NCBI RefSeq assembly: GCF_000175215.2
Contig: NC_014817.1
Span: forward strand, 710,501 to 774,500
Origin: Asticcacaulis excentricus CB 48
GTDB lineage: Bacteria; Pseudomonadota; Alphaproteobacteria; Caulobacterales; Caulobacteraceae
Direction of reading: 5' to 3'
Length of the DNA: 64,000 nucleotides
In this document: piece after piece, positions 48,501 through 55,647 of the stretch
How positions within the stretch are numbered: position 1 is the stretch's first letter
Layout of the letters: each line of letters begins with the position of its first letter
Position numbers and translations under genes: made by a program
The notes under the pieces: generated by a model
What the model saw: only the letters and a program-made list of their open reading frames with translations
The model's database searches: none
Told to the model about the DNA's origin: nothing

Positions 48501-50366
48501 TCACTTGCGCGTGCCATCCAGCCACGCCGCCACCCAGAACAACGGCGCGTTCCAGTTTACGGCCACTTCGTTGGTCGAATAACTGCCGATATGATCCACA
48601 TAGCAAGTTTGCGGTGCGCAGCCTTCCAGACGGGCCCTGGCATCTGGGTCCGAGGGATTCTGATTGGGTCCCCCCGCAATGACGCCCGGCGGCGGGGGCG
48701 GCAAGGTGGCGTCATTGGCCCAGAAGCGATGATGCGGATGCTGCATGGCGCGTTCGCCATAACCCGAAACATAGCTGAAATTCAGCGGGTTACGCCCCAA
48801 AACATAATCCATCAGATTGACGGCTTCGGCGCGATAGACCGCCTCACCGCTGACATCCGCCGCGTGGGCGAACAGCATGGCGCGGTTCATAAAATCCGCC
48901 GTCGAGCCCCAGACATAGGGCTTGTTGAAGGCGATATGATAGCCCTGCCCGGCCGTTTCCGCCCGCATGGCCGCCGCGCGCGCGACAATGGCCTTACGCG
49001 CGGCCGCCCGCAGGGGCGTGTCAACCGTTGCCAATGTCAGCGTGCCCAGCGTATCGACCTTGCCCCAACTGAAATCCGTGGCGGTCAGATACTGCGGCGA
49101 GGCTTTCACATCCTTCTCATAGGCCGCCTCACCCGTGGTGGCATAGAGCTCCGCTGCCGCCCAATAGAGCTCGTCGCTCAGTTGGCCGTCACCATAGCCC
49201 CCCCCGCCGCCCGGCAGCACGTCAATGGCATAGGCATCGGGCACGCGCTTTGCCGCTGCATAGGCCTTTTTCGCGGCGCTCAGGCAGCGGTCAGCATAGG
49301 CATCATCCACGCCTTTGAACACCCGCGCGCACTGCGCCGCCGTCGCCGCCAGATTGAGCGTCGCCGCCGTCGAGGGATAGCTGAGGCCGCGCTTTTCCTT
49401 ATCGAGATGCGGCGGCATGGGTATGGCGGTCCAGTGTTCGTCATGCATCTTATGATGCGCCATGCCCGACGCATCGACACGGGTAAAGGTGAGCTTGTCC
49501 AAAGACTTGCGCTGATCTCCTAAGGGCAAGTTCAGGGTCTGCCCGTCCGGCACCTGCATGGCCAGCAGGAAGTCCATTTCAAAGCGCACTTCATCCAACA
49601 GGTCATTTTTCCCGTTACCCGCTTCGGGAATCTTCACCCGCCCATCGTCAAAGCTGCGGTCGCCGCGCGCCTGCGCCCCCTCATAGCCGTTCATCAGCGT
49701 CCACACGGCGATGCCGCCATTGACCACGTACTTGCCGTGGTCCCCGGCATCGTACCAGCCTTTGGACACATCCAGTGTGTACGGACACCCGCCCCACCTG
49801 TTGCCGCGATGGTCCTTCGGCCCCCAGCACGTAACGATCTCCTTTTCGTGCGCTACGGGCCGCGCGAAGCGGTCGCCGACATACTTCGCCTCGATCGGCA
49901 CGCTGGCGCGCTGATGATAGAAGAAGGCCAGAGCGTCGTATTTCAATGATTGATAGACATCGGCACGAATGTCGAAAGGCGCGCTAACCTTATAGATGTC
50001 GCCGGTTTTCACGCCGACCACATAGCCACTACCCGGCGTCTTCAGGGCAGAAAAGTCGATCTGGTACACCACCTTGCCCGACCCGGCATTGAGGCCGAAC
50101 GCTTCGCTGCGTCCGGACAGCACGACCGTATTGGCGGCGTCCTTGACCACCCAATCGATGGCGGACCATGCCTTGCCAGCGGGCGCCGGGGCGTCTTCGG
50201 GCACGGCATAGACGGCGATTTTGGGCGAATCCGGCTGAAAGCCGGTCTGATTGAGCGTCGGAAATTCCATATAGTGATGCTGATAAGGCCGCGGCAGGTT
50301 CGGCTGAGCCATCGCCACGCCCCCCACACATGCCATCACGACGCCGGCTAAAAGCGCCTGTTTCAT
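48501..50366 (-). CDS. Glycoside hydrolase family 9 endoglucanase-like enzyme
   Basis: The 621-residue secreted enzyme has a signal peptide ending AMA/Q21 and an N-terminal immunoglobulin-like CelD_N domain (about 40-130). A family 9 (alpha/alpha)6 barrel follows. The catalytic base pair Asp206/Asp209 is in GWYDAGDHGKY, a substrate His lies in MQHPHHRFW, and the acid Glu600 is in YSTNEVAVNWNAP. Family 9 enzymes cleave beta-1,4-glucans such as cellulose, mixed-linkage glucan or cello-oligomers. No carbohydrate-binding module or transporter gene is adjacent. It is divergent from purB. Confidence 0.93.
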   Translation of the reverse strand: MKQALLAGVVMACVGGVAMAQPNLPRPYQHHYMEFPTLNQTGFQPDSPKIAVYAVPEDAPAPAGKAWSAIDWVVKDAANTVVLSGRSEAFGLNAGSGKVVYQIDFSALKTPGSGYVVGVKTGDIYKVSAPFDIRADVYQSLKYDALAFFYHQRASVPIEAKYVGDRFARPVAHEKEIVTCWGPKDHRGNRWGGCPYTLDVSKGWYDAGDHGKYVVNGGIAVWTLMNGYEGAQARGDRSFDDGRVKIPEAGNGKNDLLDEVRFEMDFLLAMQVPDGQTLNLPLGDQRKSLDKLTFTRVDASGMAHHKMHDEHWTAIPMPPHLDKEKRGLSYPSTAATLNLAATAAQCARVFKGVDDAYADRCLSAAKKAYAAAKRVPDAYAIDVLPGGGGGYGDGQLSDELYWAAAELYATTGEAAYEKDVKASPQYLTATDFSWGKVDTLGTLTLATVDTPLRAAARKAIVARAAAMRAETAGQGYHIAFNKPYVWGSTADFMNRAMLFAHAADVSGEAVYRAEAVNLMDYVLGRNPLNFSYVSGYGERAMQHPHHRFWANDATLPPPPPGVIAGGPNQNPSDPDARARLEGCAPQTCYVDHIGSYSTNEVAVNWNAPLFWVAAWLDGTRK

Positions 50367-50536
50367 TCCGTTTCTCCCTCAATATCCGCGCCTATGTCAG
50401 CGCTGTCAGTAACTTGACCTACCAAACCCTGCCCGACGCGAAAAGTACATTTAAATCTTGACTCAGAGGACACATCCGCCCAACAGAACCGCGACCATTT
50501 TATCCCCCTTTTATCTCTCTCAGACCGGACCTTGCC

Positions 50537-51841
50537 ATGATCCCTCGTTATTCCCGTCAGGACGCCGCCGCCATCTGGGACCCTTCGACCAAGTACAAAA
50601 TTTGGTTCGAAATCGAGGCCCACGCCGCAACCAAGATGGCCGAACTGGGGGTTATACCTACCGAGGCCGCCGAAACCCTGTGGGCCAAGGGTAAGGATGC
50701 GCAGTTCGATTCGGACCGCATCGACGAGATCGAGCGCACGGTGAAGCACGACGTCATCGCCTTCCTGACCCACGTGTCGGAAATCGTCGGACCCGAAGCG
50801 CGCTTCCTGCATCAGGGCATGACCTCTTCGGACGTGCTCGATACCTGTTTCGCGGTTCAGCTTCAGCGTTCGGCTGATCTGCTGATTGAAGGCGTCGATC
50901 TGGTGCTGGCGGCGCTGAAAAAGCGCGCCCTTGAGCACAAGTTCACCCCGACCGTGGGCCGTTCGCACGGCATCCATGCCGAGCCGGTGACCTTTGGCCT
51001 GAAACTGGCCGGTTATTACGCCGAATTCGTGCGCGCCAAAAAGCGCCTTGAGGTCGCGCGTGAAGAAATCTCGACCTGCGCCATTTCCGGCGCGGTCGGT
51101 ACCTTTGCCAATGTCTCGCCCGAAGTCGAAGCCTATGTCGCCGAAAAGATGGGCCTGAGCGTGGAGCCCGTCTCGACCCAGGTCATCCCGCGTGACCGTC
51201 ACGCCGCCTTCTTCGCAGCGCTGGGCGTCGTGGCCTCATCCATCGAGCGTCTGGCCGTCGAAATCCGTCACCTGCAACGCACCGAAGTGCTGGAAGCCGA
51301 AGAATTCTTCTCCAAGGGGCAGAAGGGCTCGTCGGCCATGCCGCACAAGCGCAACCCCGTCCTGACCGAAAACCTGACCGGTCTGGCGCGTCTGGTGCGC
51401 TCAGCGGTGGTTCCGGCCATGGAAAACGTCGCCCTGTGGCACGAGCGCGATATTTCGCATTCCTCCGTCGAGCGCGGCATTGCACCGGACGCCTGCGTGC
51501 ATCTCGACTTCGCCCTGCGTCGTCTGGCGGGCGTTGTGGAAAATCTGCTGGTCTATCCGGAAAACATGCAGAAGAACCTCGACCGACTGGGCGGCCTCGT
51601 TCACTCGCAGCGCGTGCTGCTGGCCCTGACGCAAAAGGGCATGTCGCGTGAAGACAGCTATTCGGCGGTTCAGCGCAACGCCATGCGCGTGTGGCGCGGC
51701 GAAGGCAACTTCCTCGACTTCCTGAGCGCCGACGAGGACGTGTCCAAATTCTTCACCCGCGAAGAGCTTGAGCCCTTCTTTGACCTCGGCTACCACACCA
51801 AGCACGTTGATACGATTTTCGCCCGCGTGTTTGGGGAATAA
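50537..51841 (+). CDS. purB: Adenylosuccinate lyase
   Basis: The 434-residue enzyme acts twice in purine synthesis, splitting SAICAR to AICAR and adenylosuccinate to AMP, with release of fumarate. The fumarase/aspartase superfamily signature GSSAMPHKRNP is at about residues 260-270, with TSSDVLDTCFAVQL and GRSHGIHAEPVTFG earlier. Length is normal. The start ATG 50537 follows a pyrimidine-rich leader. It stands about 2 kb upstream of purC, separated by unrelated genes. Confidence 0.96.
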   Translation: MIPRYSRQDAAAIWDPSTKYKIWFEIEAHAATKMAELGVIPTEAAETLWAKGKDAQFDSDRIDEIERTVKHDVIAFLTHVSEIVGPEARFLHQGMTSSDVLDTCFAVQLQRSADLLIEGVDLVLAALKKRALEHKFTPTVGRSHGIHAEPVTFGLKLAGYYAEFVRAKKRLEVAREEISTCAISGAVGTFANVSPEVEAYVAEKMGLSVEPVSTQVIPRDRHAAFFAALGVVASSIERLAVEIRHLQRTEVLEAEEFFSKGQKGSSAMPHKRNPVLTENLTGLARLVRSAVVPAMENVALWHERDISHSSVERGIAPDACVHLDFALRRLAGVVENLLVYPENMQKNLDRLGGLVHSQRVLLALTQKGMSREDSYSAVQRNAMRVWRGEGNFLDFLSADEDVSKFFTREELEPFFDLGYHTKHVDTIFARVFGE

Positions 51842-51849
51842 GAGCCGTA

Positions 51850-51970
51850 TCCCCCCTAATTTTAGGGGGGACACCGGCTGAAAGCCGGAGGGGGGTACTC
51901 CGGCGGCAATTAACCCCACCGTCTTTTGCCGCTCCGCGCCAAAATCCACCTCCCCTGATATCAGGGGAGG
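51850..51970. repeat. Mirrored CCCCCC/GGGGAGG intergenic repeat
   Basis: The left end is a CCCCCCTAA...TTAGGGGGG hairpin plus an ACCGGCTGAAAGCCGGAGG hairpin. The right end is CCACCTCCCCTGATATCAGG closed by GGGGAGG. It lies between purB and the oxygenase gene and contains no gene. Confidence 0.65.
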
Positions 51971-51987
51971 CACTTTGGAGTAAGACC

Positions 51988-52692
51988 ATGTCCTTTTCCC
52001 TTCTGACCGACGCTTTCGATTTTACCGGCTACCGCGACCGTTTTGGGCGTAAAGGCCGCATCCGTCTCGAAGGGGCCTTGTCGCACGAGGACGCTCACGC
52101 CGTTCATCACGCGCTGGAGCAGCAGACCCTGTGGGAACTGCATCTGGTCGATAGCGAAGGCCAGCCGGACATCCTGTCGCGCACCGAGCTTGAGACGCTC
52201 AATCCGTCGGAGATTCAGGACCGCCTCGCCGCCGCCGCCGAACGCGCCCAGACGGGCTTAAGCTTCCTGCACCTGGGCTACGACCTGACCTCAAAAGAGG
52301 CGTTGATGAATCTGGGCGAAGACCATCCGCTGTTTGGTCTGGCTCAACTTCTGTGGTCGGCGGAATTTGCAGCCTTCTGCGAAAACCTGACCGGTCTGTC
52401 GGGCCTGAAACTGCAAAGCCTGATCGCCACCGGCTACCGCCCCGGTGACTTCTTTACCATGCATACGGACGCGCAGGCCGCTCTGACTTTTGAATGGAAC
52501 TTCACCCACGACTGGCGCTCGGACTGGGGCGGGCAGATCCTGTTCCATTCGCCGTCGGGCGATATCGAAGGCGGCATTATGCCACGTCTCAACGATCTGG
52601 CCCTCTATGCTGGGGATCAGCCCCGCTCAGTCGCCTCTTTGGCGGCCTATGCAGGCGCCCCACGGTTTGCGGTCACTGGGCGGTTTGTTTAG
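51988..52692 (+). CDS. 2-oxoglutarate/Fe(II) oxygenase-like protein, distal His replaced
   Basis: The 234-residue protein has the prolyl-hydroxylase-like jellyroll of the 2OG-Fe(II) superfamily. The proximal ligands are His159 and Asp161 (FFTMHTDAQA), the strand LTFEWNFTHDWRSDWGGQILF follows, and the 2OG-binding Arg is probably Arg226 (PRFAVTGRF). At the place of the distal iron His, the sequence reads GDQPRSVASL, with Arg213. It may be inactive, bind metal differently, or use another residue. The ATG 51988 has a GGAG site 7 nt upstream. It sits alone between purB and an oppositely oriented gene. Confidence 0.75.
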   Translation: MSFSLLTDAFDFTGYRDRFGRKGRIRLEGALSHEDAHAVHHALEQQTLWELHLVDSEGQPDILSRTELETLNPSEIQDRLAAAAERAQTGLSFLHLGYDLTSKEALMNLGEDHPLFGLAQLLWSAEFAAFCENLTGLSGLKLQSLIATGYRPGDFFTMHTDAQAALTFEWNFTHDWRSDWGGQILFHSPSGDIEGGIMPRLNDLALYAGDQPRSVASLAAYAGAPRFAVTGRFV

Positions 52693-53192
52693 TCGGTGAG
52701 TACATAGGGCCTGAACTCTTCTTCTTTCCAGATATAGAGAACCGATCCGGCCTCGAAAGTAAACACCTCAAAGGCATCGGTTTTGGTCGTTACTTCGGGC
52801 TGGCAGGACTGATTATCCGGACCGGCTTTTTTCGCGCATGCCATCTTATAGGTGCCCGGTTTGACCGTCTTGACACCCGCGCGAGGCATATCGTCTTTCA
52901 AGGACAACAACTGTGTGGGCAATCCCGCGATCAGACCATTTCCAAATTTAATAAGGACAACGACTTGGCCTTTGGCGTTCTTGTGGAAAGCAACCTCATC
53001 AGCCTGACCGTCGCCATCGAAATCGCCCTTGTCTGAGAGATAAGCGTTCGGATGCTGCTTACGAAGGAGGAAGTCAGGATGCTGTTTGACATCTGCGGTT
53101 ACAACCGGAGACAAAGGCCCCTCTACCTGAAGCGCAAACGCAGGCGAACCCGCCAATCCTGACAAAAGGATAAAGCCGATAAGCCATTTCAT
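52689..53192 (-). CDS. Unknown exported protein with a DxDGDG calcium-binding-like motif
   Basis: The 167-residue protein has a signal peptide (MKWLIGFILLSGLAGSPAFA/LQ). The mature part contains a single Ca2+-binding-like loop (GDFDGDGQADEVAF, near 60-75) as in FG-GAP/dockerin-type proteins, and two cysteines (KMACAKK and QSCQPE). The end of the gene overlaps the oxygenase gene by 4 bp in convergent orientation. A 12-nt G tract (minus strand) lies 5 nt before the ATG at 53192 and takes the place of a normal ribosome site. A longer frame to 53213 reads through the tract. Confidence 0.7.
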   Translation of the reverse strand: MKWLIGFILLSGLAGSPAFALQVEGPLSPVVTADVKQHPDFLLRKQHPNAYLSDKGDFDGDGQADEVAFHKNAKGQVVVLIKFGNGLIAGLPTQLLSLKDDMPRAGVKTVKPGTYKMACAKKAGPDNQSCQPEVTTKTDAFEVFTFEAGSVLYIWKEEEFRPYVLTD

Positions 53193-53197
53193 CTTGT

Positions 53198-53209
53198 CCC
53201 CCCCCCCCC
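53198..53209 (-). promoter_or_regulatory. 12-nt homopolymeric G tract at the ribosome-binding position
   Basis: Twelve G residues on the minus strand end 5 nt before the ATG of the 167-residue exported protein gene. The tract replaces the Shine-Dalgarno sequence and is prone to slippage. Confidence 0.6.
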
Positions 53210-53218
53210 GCATTAAAA

Positions 53219-53241
53219 AACCCGGCCTTGCGGGCCGGGTT
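53219..53241 (-). terminator. Intrinsic terminator of the DUF1476 gene
   Basis: Arms AACCCGGCC (53219-53227) and GGCCGGGTT (53233-53241) pair around TTGCG. On the minus strand a run of six T residues ends the stem. It lies 6 bp past the DUF1476 stop and insulates the downstream exported-protein gene. Confidence 0.9.
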
Positions 53242-53247
53242 CAAATC

Positions 53248-53571
53248 TTACTGCTCGTTCTTCAGAGCTTCGCGCGCCTGAGCCAGGAACTCAACCACCT
53301 TGGTTCGCACTTCTGTCTCGCGCACGGGGATGTTGGAGGCGGTCAGGTCACCCAGCACCTTGCGAATCACGTCCTCTTCACCCGGCTGCTCGAAATCGGC
53401 GCGCACCACAGCCTTGGCGTAGTTTTCGAGATTGTCGCCGGACAGGCCCATTTTTTCGCCAGCCCACAGGCCGATCATACGGTTGCGGCGCGCCACAGCT
53501 TTGAATTCAAACTCTTCGTTGTGGGCGAACTGCGCTTCGAAACCTTTGGATCGGTCATCAAACGTCGTCAT
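53248..53571 (-). CDS. DUF1476 protein, F1-ATPase zeta-type inhibitor
   Basis: The 107-residue protein begins MTTFDDRSKGFEAQFAHNEEFEFKAVARRN, the hallmark of DUF1476. The segment LWAGEKMGLSGDNLENYAKAVVRADFEQPGEEDV is also typical. In Paracoccus this protein (zeta) inhibits ATP hydrolysis by the F1 sector through its N terminus; strength varies between species. The start 53571 follows GAGG 9 nt upstream; the longer frame to 53703 is unsupported. It is divergent from purC, as often seen in Alphaproteobacteria. Confidence 0.93.
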   Translation of the reverse strand: MTTFDDRSKGFEAQFAHNEEFEFKAVARRNRMIGLWAGEKMGLSGDNLENYAKAVVRADFEQPGEEDVIRKVLGDLTASNIPVRETEVRTKVVEFLAQAREALKNEQ

Positions 53572-53817
53572 AGGGATAAACCTCACTTGTCCTTTTGGTT
53601 TTAATGCGCGCCATGACCCCGCGCAACACAAACCGTCATTTACATCACAAAAGTTTTTGATTATTGGCTGCACCCAATCGCATCCCTGGGATGCCTCTTT
53701 CACAGCCGTGCGTCAGACGCCCTTTTCAAACCCTCCCCGACACCCCTCACCGGCTGGCCCGGATGGTTTGACTATTCCGACGTCTGCACATGCGCTGCCC
53801 TTTCTGGAGATGGCGCC

Positions 53818-54576
53818 ATGACCACCCGCCGCAAGAAAATTTACGAAGGCAAGGCCAAGATCCTGTACGAAGGCCCTGAGCCCGGTACGCTGGTTCAATA
53901 CTTCAAGGACGACGCCACCGCCTTCAACGGCGAGAAGAAGGCCCAGCTCGAAGGCAAGGGCGTCATCAACAACCGCATCAGCGAGTTCGTGATGACCCGC
54001 CTGACTCAGATCGGCGTGCAAAACCACTTCATCAAACGTCTTTCCTTACGTGAACAACTGATCCGCGAAGTCGAGATCATTCCGCTGGAAGTCGTCTGCC
54101 GCAATGTCGTCGCCGGTTCGATGGCCAAGCGCTTTAACCTGCCCGAAGGCCAGCAACTGCCGCGTTCCATCATCGAGTTCTACTACAAGAACGATGAGAT
54201 GGGCGATCCCATGATTACGGAAGAGCACATCACGGCCTTCAACTGGGCCACGACGCAGGAAATCGACGACATTCTGGCTATGACGCTGCGGGTCAATGAC
54301 TTCCTGTGCGGCATGTTCGCCGCCGTCGGCATCACCCTGGTCGATTTCAAGATCGAGTTCGGCCGCCTGTTCGAGGGCGAGTTCGCGCGCGTCATCCTGG
54401 CCGACGAGATCAGCCCCGATTCGTGCCGTCTGTGGGACACGCAGTCGGGCGAAAAGCTGGACAAGGACCGCTTCCGCCGCGATCTGGGCGATGTGATCGA
54501 GTCCTATACCGAGGTCGCCAAGCGCCTTGGAATCATGAAGGACATGCCCCGCGTGATCGAAGGCGGCGCTCAATAA
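53818..54576 (+). CDS. purC: Phosphoribosylaminoimidazole-succinocarboxamide synthase
   Basis: The 252-residue SAICAR synthetase joins CAIR and aspartate with ATP. The N-terminal KKIYEGKAKILYEG and FKDDATAFNGEKKAQLEGKG, then VVCRNVVAGSMAKR and LADEISPDSCRLWD, are the family hallmarks. Length is normal for the bacterial monofunctional enzyme. It is followed by a hairpin (54585-54612) and then purS, so purC may be partly uncoupled from the downstream purS-purQ unit. Confidence 0.97.
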   Translation: MTTRRKKIYEGKAKILYEGPEPGTLVQYFKDDATAFNGEKKAQLEGKGVINNRISEFVMTRLTQIGVQNHFIKRLSLREQLIREVEIIPLEVVCRNVVAGSMAKRFNLPEGQQLPRSIIEFYYKNDEMGDPMITEEHITAFNWATTQEIDDILAMTLRVNDFLCGMFAAVGITLVDFKIEFGRLFEGEFARVILADEISPDSCRLWDTQSGEKLDKDRFRRDLGDVIESYTEVAKRLGIMKDMPRVIEGGAQ

Positions 54577-54584
54577 TCTACCTC

Positions 54585-54612
54585 AAAGTCCATCGGTGAC
54601 GGTGGACTTTTT
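54585..54612 (+). terminator. Hairpin with T run between purC and purS
   Basis: AAAGTCCATC (54585-54594) pairs with GGTGGACTTT (54601-54610) around GGTGAC and is followed by T residues. It may terminate or attenuate transcription from purC into purS. Confidence 0.75.
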
Positions 54613-54640
54613 GCTTACTCTCTCAAATTGAAGTGAAAAG

Positions 54641-54892
54641 ATGAAAGCCACGGTTCATATCTTCCTCAAGGCTGGCGTTCTGGACGTTCAGGGCAAGGCG
54701 GTCGAAGGCGCGCTCAACGGGCTGGCGGGCACCGCTGGCTGGAGCGATGTCGCCAATGTCCGCGTCGGCAAGGTGCTGGAGTTCGACCTGAAAAGCACGG
54801 ACAAGGCCTCTGCCGAAGCCGAAGTGAAGTCCATGTGCGAAAAGCTGCTGGCCAATACGGTCATCGAATCCTACCGCATCGAGGTCGCGTAA
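54641..54892 (+). CDS. purS: Phosphoribosylformylglycinamidine synthase subunit PurS
   Basis: The 83-residue small subunit of the three-part FGAM synthase reads MKATVHIFLKAGVLDVQGKAVEGALNGLAG at the start and VRVGKVLEFDL in the middle, as in other PurS proteins. It bridges PurL and PurQ and helps ammonia channelling. It is 1 bp from purQ, so the two are coupled. Its presence fits the short PurL found downstream. Confidence 0.95.
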   Translation: MKATVHIFLKAGVLDVQGKAVEGALNGLAGTAGWSDVANVRVGKVLEFDLKSTDKASAEAEVKSMCEKLLANTVIESYRIEVA

Positions 54893-54893
54893 G

Positions 54894-55565
54894 ATGAAAG
54901 CCGCCGTCCTCGTCTTTCCGGGTTCCAATTGCGACCGCGACTGCAAGGTGGCGGTCGAGGTAACGACCGGGGCCCAAGTCAGCATGGTGTGGCATCAGGA
55001 CACGAGCCTGCCTGCGGGCCTCGACCTGATCGTTGTGCCGGGCGGCTTCTCCTATGGCGACTATCTGCGCTGCGGCGCGATGGCGTCCCTGTCGCCGGTG
55101 ATGGCCGAGGTGGTCAAGGCGGCGCAGCGCGGCGTCTCGGTCGTCGGTATCTGCAACGGCTTTCAGATCCTCTGCGAAGCGGGCCTGCTGCCGGGCGCAC
55201 TGATGCGTAATGCCGGTCTTAAGTACGTCTGCAAACCCATTGAACTGACGATTGAAAATCGCAATACGCGCTTTACGTCGGCCTATGGCGACAAGGCGAG
55301 CGTGTGGATGACGCAGGGCAATGGCGACGGTAACTTCTTCGCCGATGCCGAAACGCTGAAAGCCATCGAAGACAATAATCAGGTGGTGTTTCGCTACGTC
55401 GAAAACCCCAATGGCTCGGTCAACAACATCGCCGGCATCATGAATGCGCAAGGCAATGTGCTGGGCATGATGCCGCACCCGGACCGCGCCTTTGAACCGG
55501 CGCTGGGCTCGGCCGACGGTGCGCCACTGTTCCACAGCCTGATGCGCGTGCTTCAGGCGGCCTGA
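54894..55565 (+). CDS. purQ: Phosphoribosylformylglycinamidine synthase subunit PurQ (glutaminase)
   Basis: The 223-residue class I glutamine amidotransferase feeds ammonia to PurL. The nucleophile Cys lies in VVGICNGFQILCEAGLLPG, and the His/Glu pair is in MMPHPDRAFEP. The front segment VLVFPGSNCDRDCKVAVE is typical. It is 1 bp after purS. Immediately downstream a strong hairpin separates it from an unrelated lipoprotein hydrolase gene that stands between purQ and purL. Confidence 0.97.
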   Translation: MKAAVLVFPGSNCDRDCKVAVEVTTGAQVSMVWHQDTSLPAGLDLIVVPGGFSYGDYLRCGAMASLSPVMAEVVKAAQRGVSVVGICNGFQILCEAGLLPGALMRNAGLKYVCKPIELTIENRNTRFTSAYGDKASVWMTQGNGDGNFFADAETLKAIEDNNQVVFRYVENPNGSVNNIAGIMNAQGNVLGMMPHPDRAFEPALGSADGAPLFHSLMRVLQAA

Positions 55566-55600
55566 CGCGAAGGCTGATTGACAGAACCGGTTACAGATGC

Positions 55601-55646
55601 AACCCCTTACCTGTCCGGCTGACGGCCGGATCAGTAAGGGGTTTTT
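55601..55646 (+). promoter_or_regulatory. Terminator-like hairpin that buries the ribosome site of the hydrolase gene
   Basis: AACCCCTTAC (55601-55610) pairs with GTAAGGGGTT (55634-55643). An inner stem TCCGGC (55614-55619) with GCCGGA (55625-55630) adds to it, and five T residues follow. The AAGGGG ribosome site (55636-55641) is inside the right arm, 6 nt before the ATG at 55648. It could end purQ transcription and also hold back translation of the next gene. Confidence 0.75.
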
Positions 55647-55647
55647 C

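Noticed and set aside
48591..49523. A 310-codon open frame on the plus strand
   Set aside because: It is antisense to the GH9 gene. The composition is that of a shadow frame.
53215..53260. GGTTCAAAT string resembling a tRNA T-arm
   Set aside because: It is part of the DUF1476 terminator, with no acceptor stem or anticodon arm around it. No tRNA was seen in the window.
53704..53817. Purine riboswitch or attenuator upstream of purC
   Set aside because: I found no three-way-junction pattern or conserved riboswitch core in the leader, only a short gap with no strong stem.
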